Origin: Hymenoscyphus infarciens
Lineage: Eukaryota > Ascomycota > Leotiomycetes > Helotiales > Helotiaceae
DNA length: 64,000 nt
Direction of reading: 5' to 3'
Assembly: GCA_001414345.1 (NCBI GenBank)
Contig: LLCB01000132.1
Coordinates: 1 to 64,000, forward strand
Shown in pieces: positions 35,031 to 48,793 of this stretch. The notes beneath the pieces were generated by a model. It saw nothing but the letters and a program-made list of their open reading frames with translations, had not been told where the DNA came from and ran no database searches. Made by a program: the position numbers and the translations under genes. Each line of letters opens with the position of its first letter. Positions within the stretch are counted from its first letter, which is position 1.

Positions 35031-35165
35031 TAAGTAAGAAAGATTTCTTAAGTAAGTTAGAAAATCTATTAAGTAAGCTAGAGAATCTATTAAGTAAGCT
35101 AGAGAATCTATTAAGTAAGCTAAAGAATACTAGCTATTAACTAAGCTAAGTAAGCTAGAATTTAT
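35031..35165 (+). repeat. 21-bp AAGTAAGCTAGAGAATCTATT array
   Basis: Four imperfect units share the AAGTAAGCTA core and the 21-bp period of the 33.3-kb array, but with a different spacer, GAGAATCTATT. The core is therefore conserved while spacers vary, as in binding-site arrays. Confidence 0.8.
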
Positions 35166-35618
35166 TAAGTATACTTTTTTTAAGCTATATAAAATCTATT
35201 ATACTTCTATATACCTAAGACTTTAACTCTCGTATAACTATAACAACTATATAGTAAAGATTTATATACTAGAGTAGTTTTATATTATTAATATATACTT
35301 ATAATTTTAGATTTTTTATTAATTTTATTTATATATACTAGCTTACTAGCTTACTAACGTACTAACTAGCTACTTATATACTCTATTAACTTATAACTTT
35401 AATATATATATATATAATAATATACTAGAAATATTTTATTAATTACTTTATAAAAGTATATATACTTAGCTTATAATTAATATAAACTACTTAAACTTCT
35501 TATTCTAGCTTTCTTATATAACTTTATTATTTCCTTTACTAGTTTTAATTACTAATTTTAGTAGTTTATTTACTTACTAATTTTTAGTAGTATTAAGCTC
35601 TAAAGAGTTTAGTTTTAG

Positions 35619-35770
35619 TTTCTAGAGATTTTAGTTTCTAGAGATTTTAGTTTCTAGAGATTTTAGTTTCTAGGGATTTTCTATACTTAATAGCTTACTT
35701 GTTAGATTATATGTTAGCTTACCTACTAGCTTACTTATTAGCTTACTTATTAACTTATTAGTTAGCTTCT
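35619..35770. repeat. 16-bp TTTCTAGAGATTTTAG repeat followed by reverse TAGCTTACTT array
   Basis: Four units of TTTCTAGAGATTTTAG occupy 35619-35680. From 35688 to 35770 follow reverse-orientation copies (TAGCTTACTTATTAGCTTAC). Confidence 0.75.
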
Positions 35771-37895
35771 CTATTAAACTTCTCTTTCTTCTCTTTTAAT
35801 ATAAATATATAGTTTTTATACTAGGAATAGTACTTTAAAGTTACTCTTTATTAGAACCCCTTTTTATACCTTACTAGTACTTATTTCTAATCTTTTCTAA
35901 GTATAATTTTAGAAATAATATATCTATATTAGATAATTTTAGCTACTCTTAAGCTATCTAGAAAACTAGATACTTTAAAGGCTTATATAAAGGCTATTAA
36001 AAATCTTCTACTATATTATCTTAAGTTTAAGAAATAAATTCTTTTTCTTATACTAGTATAAAATTAAATTACCTATTAACTCTTTAATATTTATATAGAG
36101 AATTATTCCTTTAGACTCTATTATACGTTTTATTTCTAGGACTAGAGGTAACCTCTTTCTAAGCTTATTTATATCTAGTATAAGGTTAAAACTCTCTAAT
36201 AACTTTTAATAAATAGTATCTTATATTTTCTTAACTTAAACTCTCTCTTTTAAACCTATATAAGAAGGAGGCCTAATAATAAGAGAATTTAGGTCTATTT
36301 ACCTATAAGGAGATAGTAATTCCGCTCTCTATATATAAATTCCTTTCTCTAAATCTACTAATATAAGTCTTAAAACCGATTTATTAGTACGATTTAAAAA
36401 GGCAAAGTTCTCTAATTTAACATATCTATTAAAAAGAGTAATACTAAGCTTAGTATTTTTAAGAACCTTATATATTCTCGTTCCTCTCTCTATATAAATA
36501 ACTATAATATAGGTTTATATTACTAGTATTAACTAATTACTAAGATAGCTTATTATATTAATTCTAATATTTCTAAACTCGCTTATAATTCTTATATATA
36601 TATTTAGTAATAGCCTCTTCTTTTCTAATCTCCTCTTTTTAACCTCTTAGTACTATATTTTATAAAACTTAACATTAAGCTATTAGTTAAGTAGTAGTAG
36701 TAAGAGCTATATTTTAAAAGTGTTAAGAAAATACTTTTCTACTTTAAAAGTAAGCTAGGATTTTTCTTAGTTACTTAATAAGTTATACTATAGATTACTA
36801 TAGAGTTAGTATTACTATTAGAAACTATAATTAGAGTAGAGTAAAAGAAATAATTTAAAAAAGAGAGAAAAAATTACCTATCTTTAATACTTAGAATATT
36901 AAGCCTTATCCTTTAATAAGTTTTAGACCTTCTTATTTTCTCTACTTCTTAGAACCTTTTAAATATTATAAGGTCTTAAATTTCTTAATCTTTTAATAGT
37001 ACTACTATATACTTTAACGTTATAGAAGCGTAATAGTAAATATAGAGACTTTAAGAGTACTATAGATAAAGAGGAGAAGGTACTATATATCGATTCTATC
37101 TTATTCTACTAGGTATTATAGTTATTAGTAGAATATTTAGAATAATTCAAGTATACGGTTTTTTATCTCTAGACTTATATTACTATCTTATTCCTTATTA
37201 TTAATAAATAAAGGAGATTCTATACTTATAGCTTAGTAGTTACTATATAAGATAAAGGAAGATGTTTTCTTAAATTCTATAAGTATATAATTTTATTCTT
37301 AGTTTACTTATCTTTTATTATAGCCTACTTTCTAGCTTTCTTACATTTTCCTCCTAGCTATTAGTACTTTTTTCTAGCTTAACTAATAAATCTACTATAA
37401 AATATATAAGATAGTAAGAGTATATAAGTACTAAACTAACTAATGTTTTACTCTATATACTTTTAGTCTTTTATAGTATACTATATTCTCCCCCTCTCTC
37501 TCTACTATTATAATAAAATAAAATACCGCGGTTAAAATTAATTCAAAATTGCTATAAACAAGTTCCTAAATACTAGCTACTCTCTCTAATTTACTAGGTA
37601 TTATAATTAATTAATTAGCTCTTACTCTTACTAATATTTTAATTAGGATTCCTTATCTAGTAGCTTATATAGTACTTTTTTACTAGTTAAATAATAGATA
37701 TTTAACTAGAGAGGCAATATAGGCTATCTACTAAGTAGCTTAGGTATACTCTTTCTAGCCGAATCTATATCTTACTATAGGCTTACTAGGCTCTATAAAA
37801 TCTATAAATCATCTATATTACTAAGGCTACGTTAGAGAGGTAGCTATATAGTATAATATAATAAAAAGAATAACGAGTAATCTAGTTAAATTAAT

Positions 37896-38183
37896 AAGTA
37901 AGCTAGTATATTAACAAGTAGGTAAGTATTTTAGCAAGTAAGCTAAGGGAATTACAAGTAAACTAAGGGATTAACGAGTAAGCTAGCAGGTAAGCTAGTA
38001 GGTAAGCTAACGTGTAATCTAATAAGTAAGCTAATAATTAAGCTTATATAATTAGTAATCTAAGCTACTTTTTACGAGTAAGCTAGTAAGCTAGTAAGTA
38101 AGCTTATAAGTAATCTTATAAGTAAGCTTTAGCTATTAGCTTATATCTTAGTTTACTTACTAGATTACTTATTAGCTTACTAC
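37896..38183. repeat. Mixed-orientation AGTAAGCT cluster with less RIP
   Basis: Forward copies to about 38130 (GCAAGTAAGCTAAGG, ACGAGTAAGCTAGCAGG) are followed by reverse copies (TAGTTTACTTAC, TATTAGCTTAC) to 38183. Several forward copies keep CpA (GCAAGTAAG, ACAAGTAAAC), suggesting the unmutated core was preceded by CA or CG. Confidence 0.7.
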
Positions 38184-41100
38184 TACTCTTTCCTAACTAT
38201 TAAAGACTTAGAAAGTAAAGGTTTAGATAGAAGATAAAATAGATGTCTATAAAGTAATACTTATAATAAGCCTAAGTTAAGTAATAGAACTAGTTTAAAG
38301 AAATCTATAAAATTAAGCCTAATTATAAACATAATTATAATATAATATAGAAATCGTTTAAGTATAGTTTAAAAGACTATTTAACTATATTAAGATACGA
38401 AAATCTAGATACTAACCTTAAATAATAATACTATATTAATTAATATATAGGTATAAAACGCTACTATATCTCTAATATATCTCTAAAAGACAAAATCCTA
38501 ATCCTAGAGTACTATTCTAAGTATCTATTAAACCTATGTAATTAGGAAAGTAATTAAAAGCTCTAGATTCCTACTTTAAATACTAGTACTAAAATAGCGA
38601 TTTATAGATAATAAGAGATATAAAACTAGGCTATATAATTTACCTTTACTTACTCTTATTACTATTACTAAGCTTCTTAGCTATAGAGAGAGAAGTACGT
38701 TTTTAAAGATATTTATTCTTTTAAATAATAAGATTCTATAATTTAGCATTAACTAATAGTAAATCTAGAACTAATAAAGAGTAAGAAGAGGAAAGGCATA
38801 CTCGTTTAATATAAGATATAGTCTCTATATCTTCTACTAGCTACTTATTAATAATAGATTAATCGAAGAGTATATTATTATCTCTATAATAAGGTTTAGT
38901 ATCTATATAGTTAGTTATAAGTAATAAGAGAGACTATCTACTAGTAGGTAGTTAAAGAGACGGATTTATAGCTATAGTATCTATATTTATTAGAGCCTAG
39001 CCTAGAATATTATAAATTAGATTACTTAGAGTATATATATTAGAAAATAAGCAAATATAGTTAGATATATAAGAATTAACTTAGATTTAGGCTTATAATA
39101 GTAATAAGAAAGAGGTAGAATTACCTAAAGACTACGCCTATTATATATATTCTAAGAAATCCTTAGAAAAGGTATTACTATTAGAATAATATAGTAGATA
39201 AGTATTATTATTACTATATAATAGCGTACCTAGATTACTACTCTTAAATTTATCTCTATTCTATAGTAAAAATTCGTTAAAATCAAACTTACTCTTATTA
39301 GAGTTAAAGAGAAGTAGAGTATAAACTCTTACTTTATCTTATACCTTCTTCTCTTATACCTTTTCTCTTAACTTTTATAAAAATACTTAGACATTATCTT
39401 TAGAGTTTTATATATATAATTATAAAGAAGGGTCGACGAGTTATAATTACTAGGACAGCGTTTAAATCTACTCTATACTATTAAGATTTTTAAGCTAAGG
39501 TTTAATCTAGAGAAAAGGAAGGAAAACTACTATATTAAGAGTATCTTATCTTATAATAGCTTCTTAATTATTCTAGTACTTCTAGATATTAATACCTTAT
39601 CTAGTAAAGCTATAATAGCTTTTAATTATACTAATTTAACTAGAACTAAGTATATAACTAATAATATATAATATTAGTTTAATATTATAGTACCCTTTAT
39701 TCTTATTCTTATTCTTAATTACCTACTTATACTAGTATTTAATCTCTAGAGAGGTATTTAGTTTTAAGACTACTAGAATATTAATCTATAAGGCCTATAA
39801 GAGAGAGCTAGAGCTAGTAGATCTTTTAGCTATTCCTCTTTTAAAGAACGTAGTATTCTATTAAAGGCGAGATTTTTAGTTCTTAAACCTATTTTAGACT
39901 CTTACCTCTAATTGTTTATAAATAATAGCGTTATATTCTAGATTACTAAAGCTAAGGTCTTTTAAAAGATTATTATAAGCTTCTTATAAATAGTCGGTCT
40001 CTATAGATCTTATATCTTAAGTATATTTAGTAAATCCTAATTCCTCCTTTATAAGATAGTAGATATCTACTTAGTATAACTAAATCTCTTAAAAATAACT
40101 TATACTAAAGTCTATCTTCTATTTTTATATAATAGCTAATAGAGACATATTGTTAAGCTTAGTCTTATAAACTAGAATTCTAAAGTCTACTTTATCTAGT
40201 AATTATAGTTCTTTATTATTAACTCTATTATAGAGAACCTAAACCTAAGCTAGTTTGTCTATCTTATCTAATACTTAGATACTATACTTAAGCTTCTTAT
40301 TATTAATAATAGTAATCTCTTAAATATTTATACTAAAAGGGCCTAGTAATATTTATAACACCTTATAGATATCTTAAGTATATATAGCTTTATCTTTAAG
40401 AAGTAGAGAGAAAGTAAGAGGTAGGAAATTAAGGTATAGCTAAAAGCATTTAACTACTATAAGAGTTCTTAGAGCTATAGTAGAGATAATACTATTACTA
40501 AGAGTAAAAGTTAGCTTTATACACCTATTAAAAAAATTATAGAATTATATTATAAAATAAGTTTAATAGTTATTAAAAGTTAATTAACTATAGTCTTATT
40601 TATAAAAGACTATAATTAGTTTATTAAATTAATTAATTCTCTAATCTATTTTAATTAAGTATATAAGAGTAAAGATAAATTAGTAAAACCTTAATATAGG
40701 TAATATAAGTAGAGTATAAGAGACTATAAAAGCTTATTATAATTCCTTGATCTAATAGAGTAAAAGGAGGTAAGAGAGATATTAATTAACTAGTAATATA
40801 GTTACTTCTCTTCTCTTTATAGCTTTAACTATCTTAGGACTAGCTTAAATACTACTAGAAACTATTTACTACTTACTTATCTAATCTAACGTTATGTTAA
40901 TTTAACCTTCTAAGGTAATATTCTTAATCTTAATACTAGCTTTATATAATATTTATATACTTCTAATAAAATCAGGTTATATAATTATCTTATAAATCTA
41001 CTACTACTTAAATAAATAAAGCTTCTAATAATAACTACTTAGGGTCTTATCTTAAAACCTCTAAACATAGGTAAGCCTAAACTTAATCTAAATATCTACT

Positions 41101-42514
41101 ATTCTTATCTTTTATAAGTACTATTAAAGATTCTAAGTTATCTAAAAGACTATGTTAATAAGTTATAAGTCTTTACTATAAACTTGCTAAACTTATAGCT
41201 AGCTAGTAAGGCTACTCTTTTAAATATTTATATATAATACTATATATTAAAAAAAGCTCTCTATCTTTAATACTAAGAATAGGAATACTAAATTAAACTT
41301 AAAAAGTATAATAATTATCTTATAAGTATTAATTCTAGAATAAAAGTCTACCTTACTAAACATACTCTAAGCTTTATAGTAATTTATAGCTACTCTAGTA
41401 TTAAGTATCTTCTATAATACTCTCTTCTTATCTATTTATTATAATAGTTTCTCTTATAATTCTCCTCTTTTATCTACTATTTATAATAATCCTTTCTTAG
41501 TCGTACGTTATAATACACCTCTCCTATCTACTATAATATATAATACTAGTTATAGTATAGTTTCGCCTATCTTTAGTAGCTTATCTTTACTAGAAACTAG
41601 TTTAAGGAATAGAATAAAGAGAATAGAGGTACTAAATCATATTTTAGAGGTTAATAGAGAAGCTTATAAACTTACTATATATTTAAAAGCTTCTCTATTA
41701 TTAAATACTTTGTTAAATAAAAAGATTCTACTTAAATAGGTCGGTTTTTTATTCTTTATTCTATTAAAAAATTCTAATCTATTATAGAAACTTAGAGAGG
41801 ACTAGATCTGTTAATACTATACTTCTTAATTATATTCTAAAACATCTAACTAAACTAAGGTATAAGTAGCTTAAAAGCTTCTTCTTAAATTAAATATTAT
41901 CTTTTTATATATATATAACTCTATAAATAAAGAAGAAGGTAATTTCTAGATATATAAAGCTTCTTAAAATCTACTTATAAGTAACTTCTTTATCTATCTT
42001 AAAGCCTACGTAGATTAATACATTTACTTTATAAGAAGTACTATTAATATATTAGATATAAAAAAAGATACTAATAAGGTAGCTAAGAAATAAAAGAAGT
42101 TATAAGTATTAGCTTAGTACTAATATAGTATTATAGTAGAAGCATAGTAGTAATAGACAAAGGAGCTTATAAAGCTTTATTAGAATAGTATAAACCTTTA
42201 ACTAATTCAGAGTCGACGATCTATAAGCTAGGTATAGTAGTAATAAGCCTTTAGTAAATGTTAAGAGATATCTATAGATAGTTAATTCTCTATATAATAC
42301 TTATAAAGATAGAAGTAAATATAAATATAAGGCTTAGTAGAACGTAGATTAATTATAGTATTAATACTAGGATTAGTACTACGTAGGATTAATATTAAGA
42401 ATCTTTAAAAATAGAATATATATATATATAAAGACTTCTTAACCTATTCTTTACTTTAGTAAGCGTATGTTTTTAGGCTACGAATCTATAGATAACCTTA
42501 TAAAAATTAATAGA

Positions 42515-42715
42515 TAAGCTAATAGATAAGCTATTAATATAGTAAGTAAGCTGTTAAGTTAAGTAAGCTTATAGACAAGCTTTAAAAGCTCTTAATACTA
42601 ACCTTATTACTATAACTACCTTATAACTACTATTAATTACTATCTATCTTATAACTACTATTAACTACTATCTATCTTATAACTACTATTAACTACTATC
42701 TACCTTATAACTACC
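42515..42715. repeat. AGTAAGCT copies and a 28-bp tandem repeat
   Basis: Short forward copies lie at 42515-42560. From 42618 a 28-bp unit, ATCTTATAACTACTATTAAC plus TACTATCT, repeats about 3.5 times to 42715. Confidence 0.75.
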
Positions 42716-43379
42716 TACTATATTACTACTCTTTATATATATATATTTATTAGAAATTCATTTCTAGCTACTCTTATATACTATCTACCTCTAAACTACT
42801 AAAGAGAGCCTTCTAATAACCTATAATTAGTCTTCTTTATACTTCTTAACCTTTTTACTCTAACTTATAATTATAATAAGTATTCTTATACTTTATTAAT
42901 AATAGTATATTATCTTACTTAAGATACCTTTCTACTATATAGAGAATAGTCTTTAACCTATATTTAAGAGTACTATTAATTCCTCTACTTATTATACTAC
43001 TTTAAAACTAGACCTATTATATAGAATAAAGATTATAGACCTTATAATAATAAACTTCCTAGATAGTATTAACTTTATAGCCTACCTAGAGCTTTAAAAC
43101 TTTTTAATACTTATACTTCTTAATAATAGATAAATTAGAGTTATCTACCTAGTAATCTTAAATTTAGAGTTAAACTACCTAGTAGTAAGATATTAGATCT
43201 AAGAAAGTATAGAATAGGTTTTTTTTAAGGTAATAAGGTTTTAGAGAGTAATCTTTAATAGTAAATAGAGTTTCTTAGTAAGAGATAATCTAGTCTTTTT
43301 ATACTTTTAGATTATTAAATTAATACCTAGCCTTTTCTACCTCTATAATATAATTCTATATAATAAACGTACTAGAATT

Positions 43380-43502
43380 TACTAATAAGCTAGTAAGTAA
43401 GCTCTTAAATTAACTAGTAAGTTAATAAGTAAGCTCTTAAAAGCTTTAAATTATCTTAAGAGTTTATAAGTAAGCTAGTAAGTAAGCTACTAAGTAAGTA
43501 GT
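43380..43502 (+). repeat. Forward AGTAAGCT cluster
   Basis: Copies of TAAGTAAGCT with irregular spacing (ATAAGCTAGTAAGTAAGCTC, then ...CTAGTAAGTAAGCTACTAAG). A separate 21-bp repeat (CTCTTAATTAATTAGTATAT type) of three units lies at 44471-44530. Confidence 0.7.
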
Positions 43503-46194
43503 AAATAGTATTACTATTATTATAACCTATCTAAAAGAAGACTTAAAGTTAAGTATTATTTAAAAGAATAACACTATTCTAAGAATAACCTTTAATATAA
43601 ATAACTCTAAATTAATCCTAAAAGGAGAATATTAGTATAAAAAGAAACTCTTACTCTCTCTATCTATAGCTAAGGCTAAGATAAATAAAATACTCTACTT
43701 TATTAAAATTCTATTTATAAATCTATAAAATATCTTCTAATTTATTAAAACTAACTATCTACTAGAATAAGAGTTAATACTAGTAATAATATACCTATTA
43801 ATCCTTTTAGTTAATAAAGTAGTAGTAAGTAAGGTAAAGTAAATAAACGCCTACTCTAACCTTCTATAGATCTATATTTATCTACGCTAATATTACCTAA
43901 TATCTTCTAATAAGATATCTTTATTATAATATCTTTATTAGTAGTAGACACTATTATAGAGTCTTACTAGTTTTATTAAGGATTTTAAAGATAGTTAAAA
44001 CTATAATAAAGTAAAAACTCTAGCTTTCTAAGTATAAAGAATTAGATTTATTTAAGGCTTTATATATAAGTGTTATTACTTACTTCTATAATTTTTATAT
44101 TTAAATTCTTAAAGCTAATAAATAGCTAACTAAGTAACTACTTATAGTTATTACTTATAAAATAGGCTTCTATCTCCTCTATTAAAGAAGTAGTATACCT
44201 TCTTAGTCTTATCTTCTTATAACCCTTAGTCTTTAACCTTATCTTTTAGTGCCTCGGTTATTACTCTACTAATACTAAATAATTTACTCTCTTTATAGAC
44301 TCTTATATTAAATTCTAATAATTAACTACCTCTTTATACTTATATACTAAAAGATATTAATTCTATAAAGTATATATAAGCCTTAGAACCCTTAGATAAT
44401 AGGTATATAGTACTAGCTATTAAAGGTCTCTTAAACACTTTTTCTAATTCTACTACTAGCTCTTTACACCTACTTAATTAATTAGTATATTCTCTTAATT
44501 AATTAGTATATCCTCTTAATTAATTAGTATATTCTATTAATTATATTATAGCTCTTAAGGCTACTAGCTTCTCGCGCCTACCTTCTCTTAAAGGTCTCTT
44601 AAACCTAAACCCTTTACATCTACTTAATTACTTAGTACTAGTCTTTAAAGGTCTCTCTTTATAACCTTCTTCTAACGTCGACGATACTACTTCTTAAGAG
44701 TTAGCCTTATTATATCTAGAAGACTAGATCGAATCCTTAGATAGTTCTACTAATCTAAATTAACTACTTAACTTAAATTAGTCTCTTAATATAGTAGGAA
44801 CTAGTATAGTAGCTTTAATAAAAACAAAGTCTATAAATAAGAGTAAGAAGGATATAGAATTAAACTATATAATACTAGAATATAAAGTATTCCTCTAGCT
44901 TAGAAAATATAACTAAGTCTCTTTTAAGAGAAGATTAGAAAATTAGCTTAAAGGTAAGCTATACTCTAACCTTTAGTTTTCTAATAAGTCTCTTTATAAG
45001 CTTATTAAGTTAATTATATAGTATAGGCTAGTAACTAAGAATATATTTATATTATATATAGATTTAGAGAGCTAGATAAAGAAGCTATTTATCTTAAAAG
45101 AGGACTTAGCTATATCTACTAAGTACTAATATAAGTACTATATCTACTATATCCTTCTTTATAAGTAACTTATAAAAGATCTATTTCTATTAATAATAAA
45201 CAAAACTTTTAATAAAGAGTATATAGCTATAAACTATTCGCGTTTAGGGATTTAATATATTATTAATAGCTCTTATGTTTTCTATTCTTTCTAGATCCTT
45301 TACTCTATAATACTAGGTTCTAATCCTAATAATAGCTGTTCTTAATCTTTCTATCTTTCTAAACCTATCTTAGATAGAGCTTATAGATTTACTATAAGCG
45401 TTTTCTCCTAAGCTCTACTAGATTTTATTAGATTACTAAACTAGTAAAGATATTATAAACTAGTTACTACTTTACTCTTTATTTTTCTTATTATAGAAGA
45501 GAAGAGTTATAAACTATTAATATAAGATATAATACTTTAAGCTTAATAAGATATAGTTCCTCTTATATACGTTCTAGGCTACCTTTTCTTTAGATTATAT
45601 AAGCTTATATAAGATAACGTTAGCCTTAGCTAGATTAATATAAAGATAATTATTTTCTTAATCTATTTCTATACTAGTTAGACCTATGTTAATATATACT
45701 TCTAAGTTAAGTTCTAGTATACTAAGTTAAAGGCTTATATCTAGTAATATTATATATTAACTTTTCTCGACTTTATTACTAGTTCCTTAGATTATATAGA
45801 GAACTATATACGTTATATTATTAAAATCTAAGAATAGGCCTTATAAGTTTAACTACTAGATATTCTTAATTGCCTAGCTAAGCTAATTACTCTAATAATT
45901 ATACTAAACCTACTAGCTCTAATAAAACTACTATATAGGTTATTAAGAATTATTAATACTATTAATATTACTAGTACAGCTACTATTAGTAGTTAGTTAA
46001 AGCGTAAAAATACTATTAATAATATAAATACTACTAACGATATAAATGCTACCGGAGTATATAAGAAGGCTAAGAGTAACTAGAGATCTCTTTTCTTTTC
46101 TTATTTTAAAGTATTAAATTAATTAAAAGAGAGGGATATATATTAGACTATATATAAGGCGTCTATTACTCCTTTTCTTTTCTTTTTCTTCTCT

Positions 46195-46385
46195 TTTACT
46201 CTAATACGTAGAATAGAAAGAATTTTATAGTAGAGTTCTATAAATAGATAGATAGATAGATAAATAAATAGATAGATAGAAATAATAGTATATACTCTAG
46301 GCGTTTTTTACTACCTTTTTAGTACTCTTCTCTTCTTACTATAATACGTAGGATAGAATAGAGTTTTATAATAGAGTTTTAAGTA
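46195..46385. repeat. Imperfect direct repeat plus (TAGA)n tract
   Basis: CTCTAATACGTAGAATAGAA (about 46198) and ACTATAATACGTAGGATAGA (about 46338) begin two similar stretches of about 45 bp that continue with gagttttataxtagagtt. Between them lies a TAGA tetranucleotide tract (46239-46280). Confidence 0.65.
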
Positions 46386-46639
46386 AAGGGAAAGGGGGTT
46401 TTTTTAGCTACTTATTCTTTATAGCTTTTTTCCCTTCTCTAGATAATTCGTTATATATAATTATAAAATAAGTTATAAAAACTATATTATTATAGCTATA
46501 GTAATTATTACGATTTACTTATAGCTAGATTTATACTAGGTAGAGTAACGTAGATATAGAGTAGTCTCTTATAAAGAAGTATAAAACTTAGTAGATAAGT
46601 CTTACTATACTTATACTAGAATATATCTTATTTATTAAT

Positions 46640-46835
46640 TAAAGCTTACTACTTACTAGCTTACTTAACTTTTAGTAGCTTACTTAGTAGCTTCTCCTTC
46701 TCGAGGTAAAGCGAGCTAGGAAGGATTTATAAGCTTATAGAAGACTATAGATAGCTTACCTATACTAAGATCTTAGTAAAGCTTACTTACTAGCTTACTT
46801 ATTAGCTTACTTATTAGCTTACTCGTTGGTTTACT
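46640..46835 (-). repeat. Reverse TAGCTTACTT array
   Basis: Copies of TAGCTTACTTATTAGCTTAC and relatives lie on the plus strand, so the AGTAAGCT core is on the minus strand, as at the right end of the element. A less mutated stretch with CpA and TpG (TTCTGTCC, TTCACTCTT, ATTCACC, GTTGAT) follows at 46860-47050. Confidence 0.75.
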
Positions 46836-47164
46836 TATACCTTACTTTATTAACTATATAGATTATAACCTTCTTACTCGTACTTCGTAACTTCGGTTCG
46901 AACTTTCTTCTGTCCTTTTATAGGTAGCCTAGGTATTATAACTTTATTCTCGGTTAATCCTTAATTTAGTACTATAATTAACTTATATTATTACCTTTCA
47001 CTCTTTTAATTCACCTCTATTTAATATAGTTGATATTATAGCCTTAACTTAAAACGAATCTTACTCTCCTTTTCTACTATCTTTCTAACTTTATTAATCT
47101 TTACTATTAATTACTATCTCTTTATTTATTAACTACTTTATAGGCTATTATTATTATAATAAAA

Positions 47165-48230
47165 TTAGTCTTCTTACTATTACTAAAGAAGAGTATAGAT
47201 ATTACTAAGAGAATAAAGCTATACCTACTAGATAAGAAAGGTAACCTTTACTTTATAGTTCCTTTAAAAGAGGTAAAACTAAATAAGAGCTAAAATATAA
47301 GAGGTATTAAATAGCCTAAGAAGAGGGTTTAGGATAAGGAAGGGGAAGACGAAGATAAGGATAAGGAAGGCGAAGCTAGAGATAGAGATAGAGATAGAGA
47401 GTCTTCTTCTAAAAAGAATATATAAGTAGTCGTTTATTAAAACTAACTTACTAAGGAGTAGGTATCTATACTAACTATAGAGGAATTATATACTAATTTA
47501 TAAAAGAAGATAAACGACGTTCTACTTTTAAAATTAATATAGAAGAGCGTTACCTTAATTAACCTTTCTATTAAATAGAAGAGTAATATCTTTTAATTTT
47601 TCTAGAAAACTAACTATCTTAAGAAATTTAAGACTCTTAATAAAGTCTAGTAGGATTTACTATAGACTCTTAGTCTTTATAATTAAAGCTTCTATAAAAT
47701 ACTTTAATAGATTCTTAATAAGATTGTTTAGTTAGCTTTTAAAAACGTAAAATCTAAGCTTATTACTAAGAGGCTAGTAGTTTAGTAGAAGGATAAAGCT
47801 CTAATTTAAGTAGAGTATATAGATAGATGGTTAGAGGAATTAGAGTATAACTAAGTTATTATAGAGAGGTTTAAGAGATTAAATAAGGAGAAGGTTATCT
47901 TAGAGGCTATAATATTATTAAAGGCTATAAAGCTATATATTATAATAGTATAAAAGAAAAGAATTATAAAGGTTTTAGGTTTAAGAAAGGAATTAGAACT
48001 AGAGTAAGAATCTATATCTACTTTAGTAAGTAAGTTATAGCTCTTTATATAATTATACTTAGATTTGTATAAATACTTATAATATAATAGTCTAGTCTTA
48101 CTATACCTAGCCTAGAAGACTCTTAGAAGTATCTACTATGTTAACGTCTTTATTATTACTATACTTAAATATAATATTACTAGAAGGTATAATAGGGTTA
48201 AGTAACGAAATTCAGTTAGGCGAGGTTAAA
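47165..48230 (+). pseudogene. Best-preserved ghost ORF in the element, charged protein of unknown family
   Basis: One plus-strand frame stays sensible for about 350 codons. The first 40 codons are open, followed after a few stops by an open charged segment (DKEGEDEDKDKEGEARDRDR, about 47333-47420). It then has long helical runs (VIIERFKRLNKEKVILEAII, then KKRIIKVLGLRKELELE) and ends in an arginine-rich tail (RRYNRVK, SVRRG) before a TAA near 48228. Interrupting stops are TAA or TAG, as RIP of Gln codons would give. A charged low-complexity region followed by helices would fit a retrotransposon gag or an accessory transposon protein, but no motif proves it. Confidence 0.4.
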
Positions 48231-48545
48231 TATAATAAGATTATAAGTTGTTTTTATAGCTTTAAGTATTATATAGCTAATATTAAATAGGTTGACCTTT
48301 TCTAAATATTATTAAAGTAAGTATACTAGTTATAAGTAAGTAATATAGGTAGTTAGTATAAGTAGTATTAGAGTAGAGTAGTATACTTAATAATAGCTTA
48401 GATAGTTTATTTTATTATATAAATAATAAAAAGTTATACTTTAATTTTATTCTTTTATAAGCTATAGTTACTTATTAAGTAAGTTTGCTAGTTTATAAGG
48501 TTAATAACTTATATATTAATTCTAACGAACGATACTTAAGAAGTA

Positions 48546-48756
48546 TAGCTTACTTAGTAGCTTACTAGTAGAATAGGTTATTAATATAGTTTACTAGATA
48601 GTTTACTAGATAGTTTACTTAATAGCTTACTTAATAGCTTACTTATTTAATTACTTAATAGAGAAAGCTTATTAATTCTAATAGCTTACTACTTAGATTA
48701 CTTTTTAATATTACTTAGTAGTTTACTTAATAGCTTACTTATTAGCTTACTAGTAG
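48546..48756 (-). repeat. Right subterminal AGTAAGCT array
   Basis: TAGCTTACTTAA, TAGTTTACTAGA and TAGCTTACTTAT units recur every 12 bp on the plus strand and stop about 40 bp inside the right inverted repeat. The orientation mirrors the left array at 20166-20332. Confidence 0.75.
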
Positions 48757-48793
48757 AATAGCTAAATCTGGTTAAGGGGCTTTAAGGGCTTAA

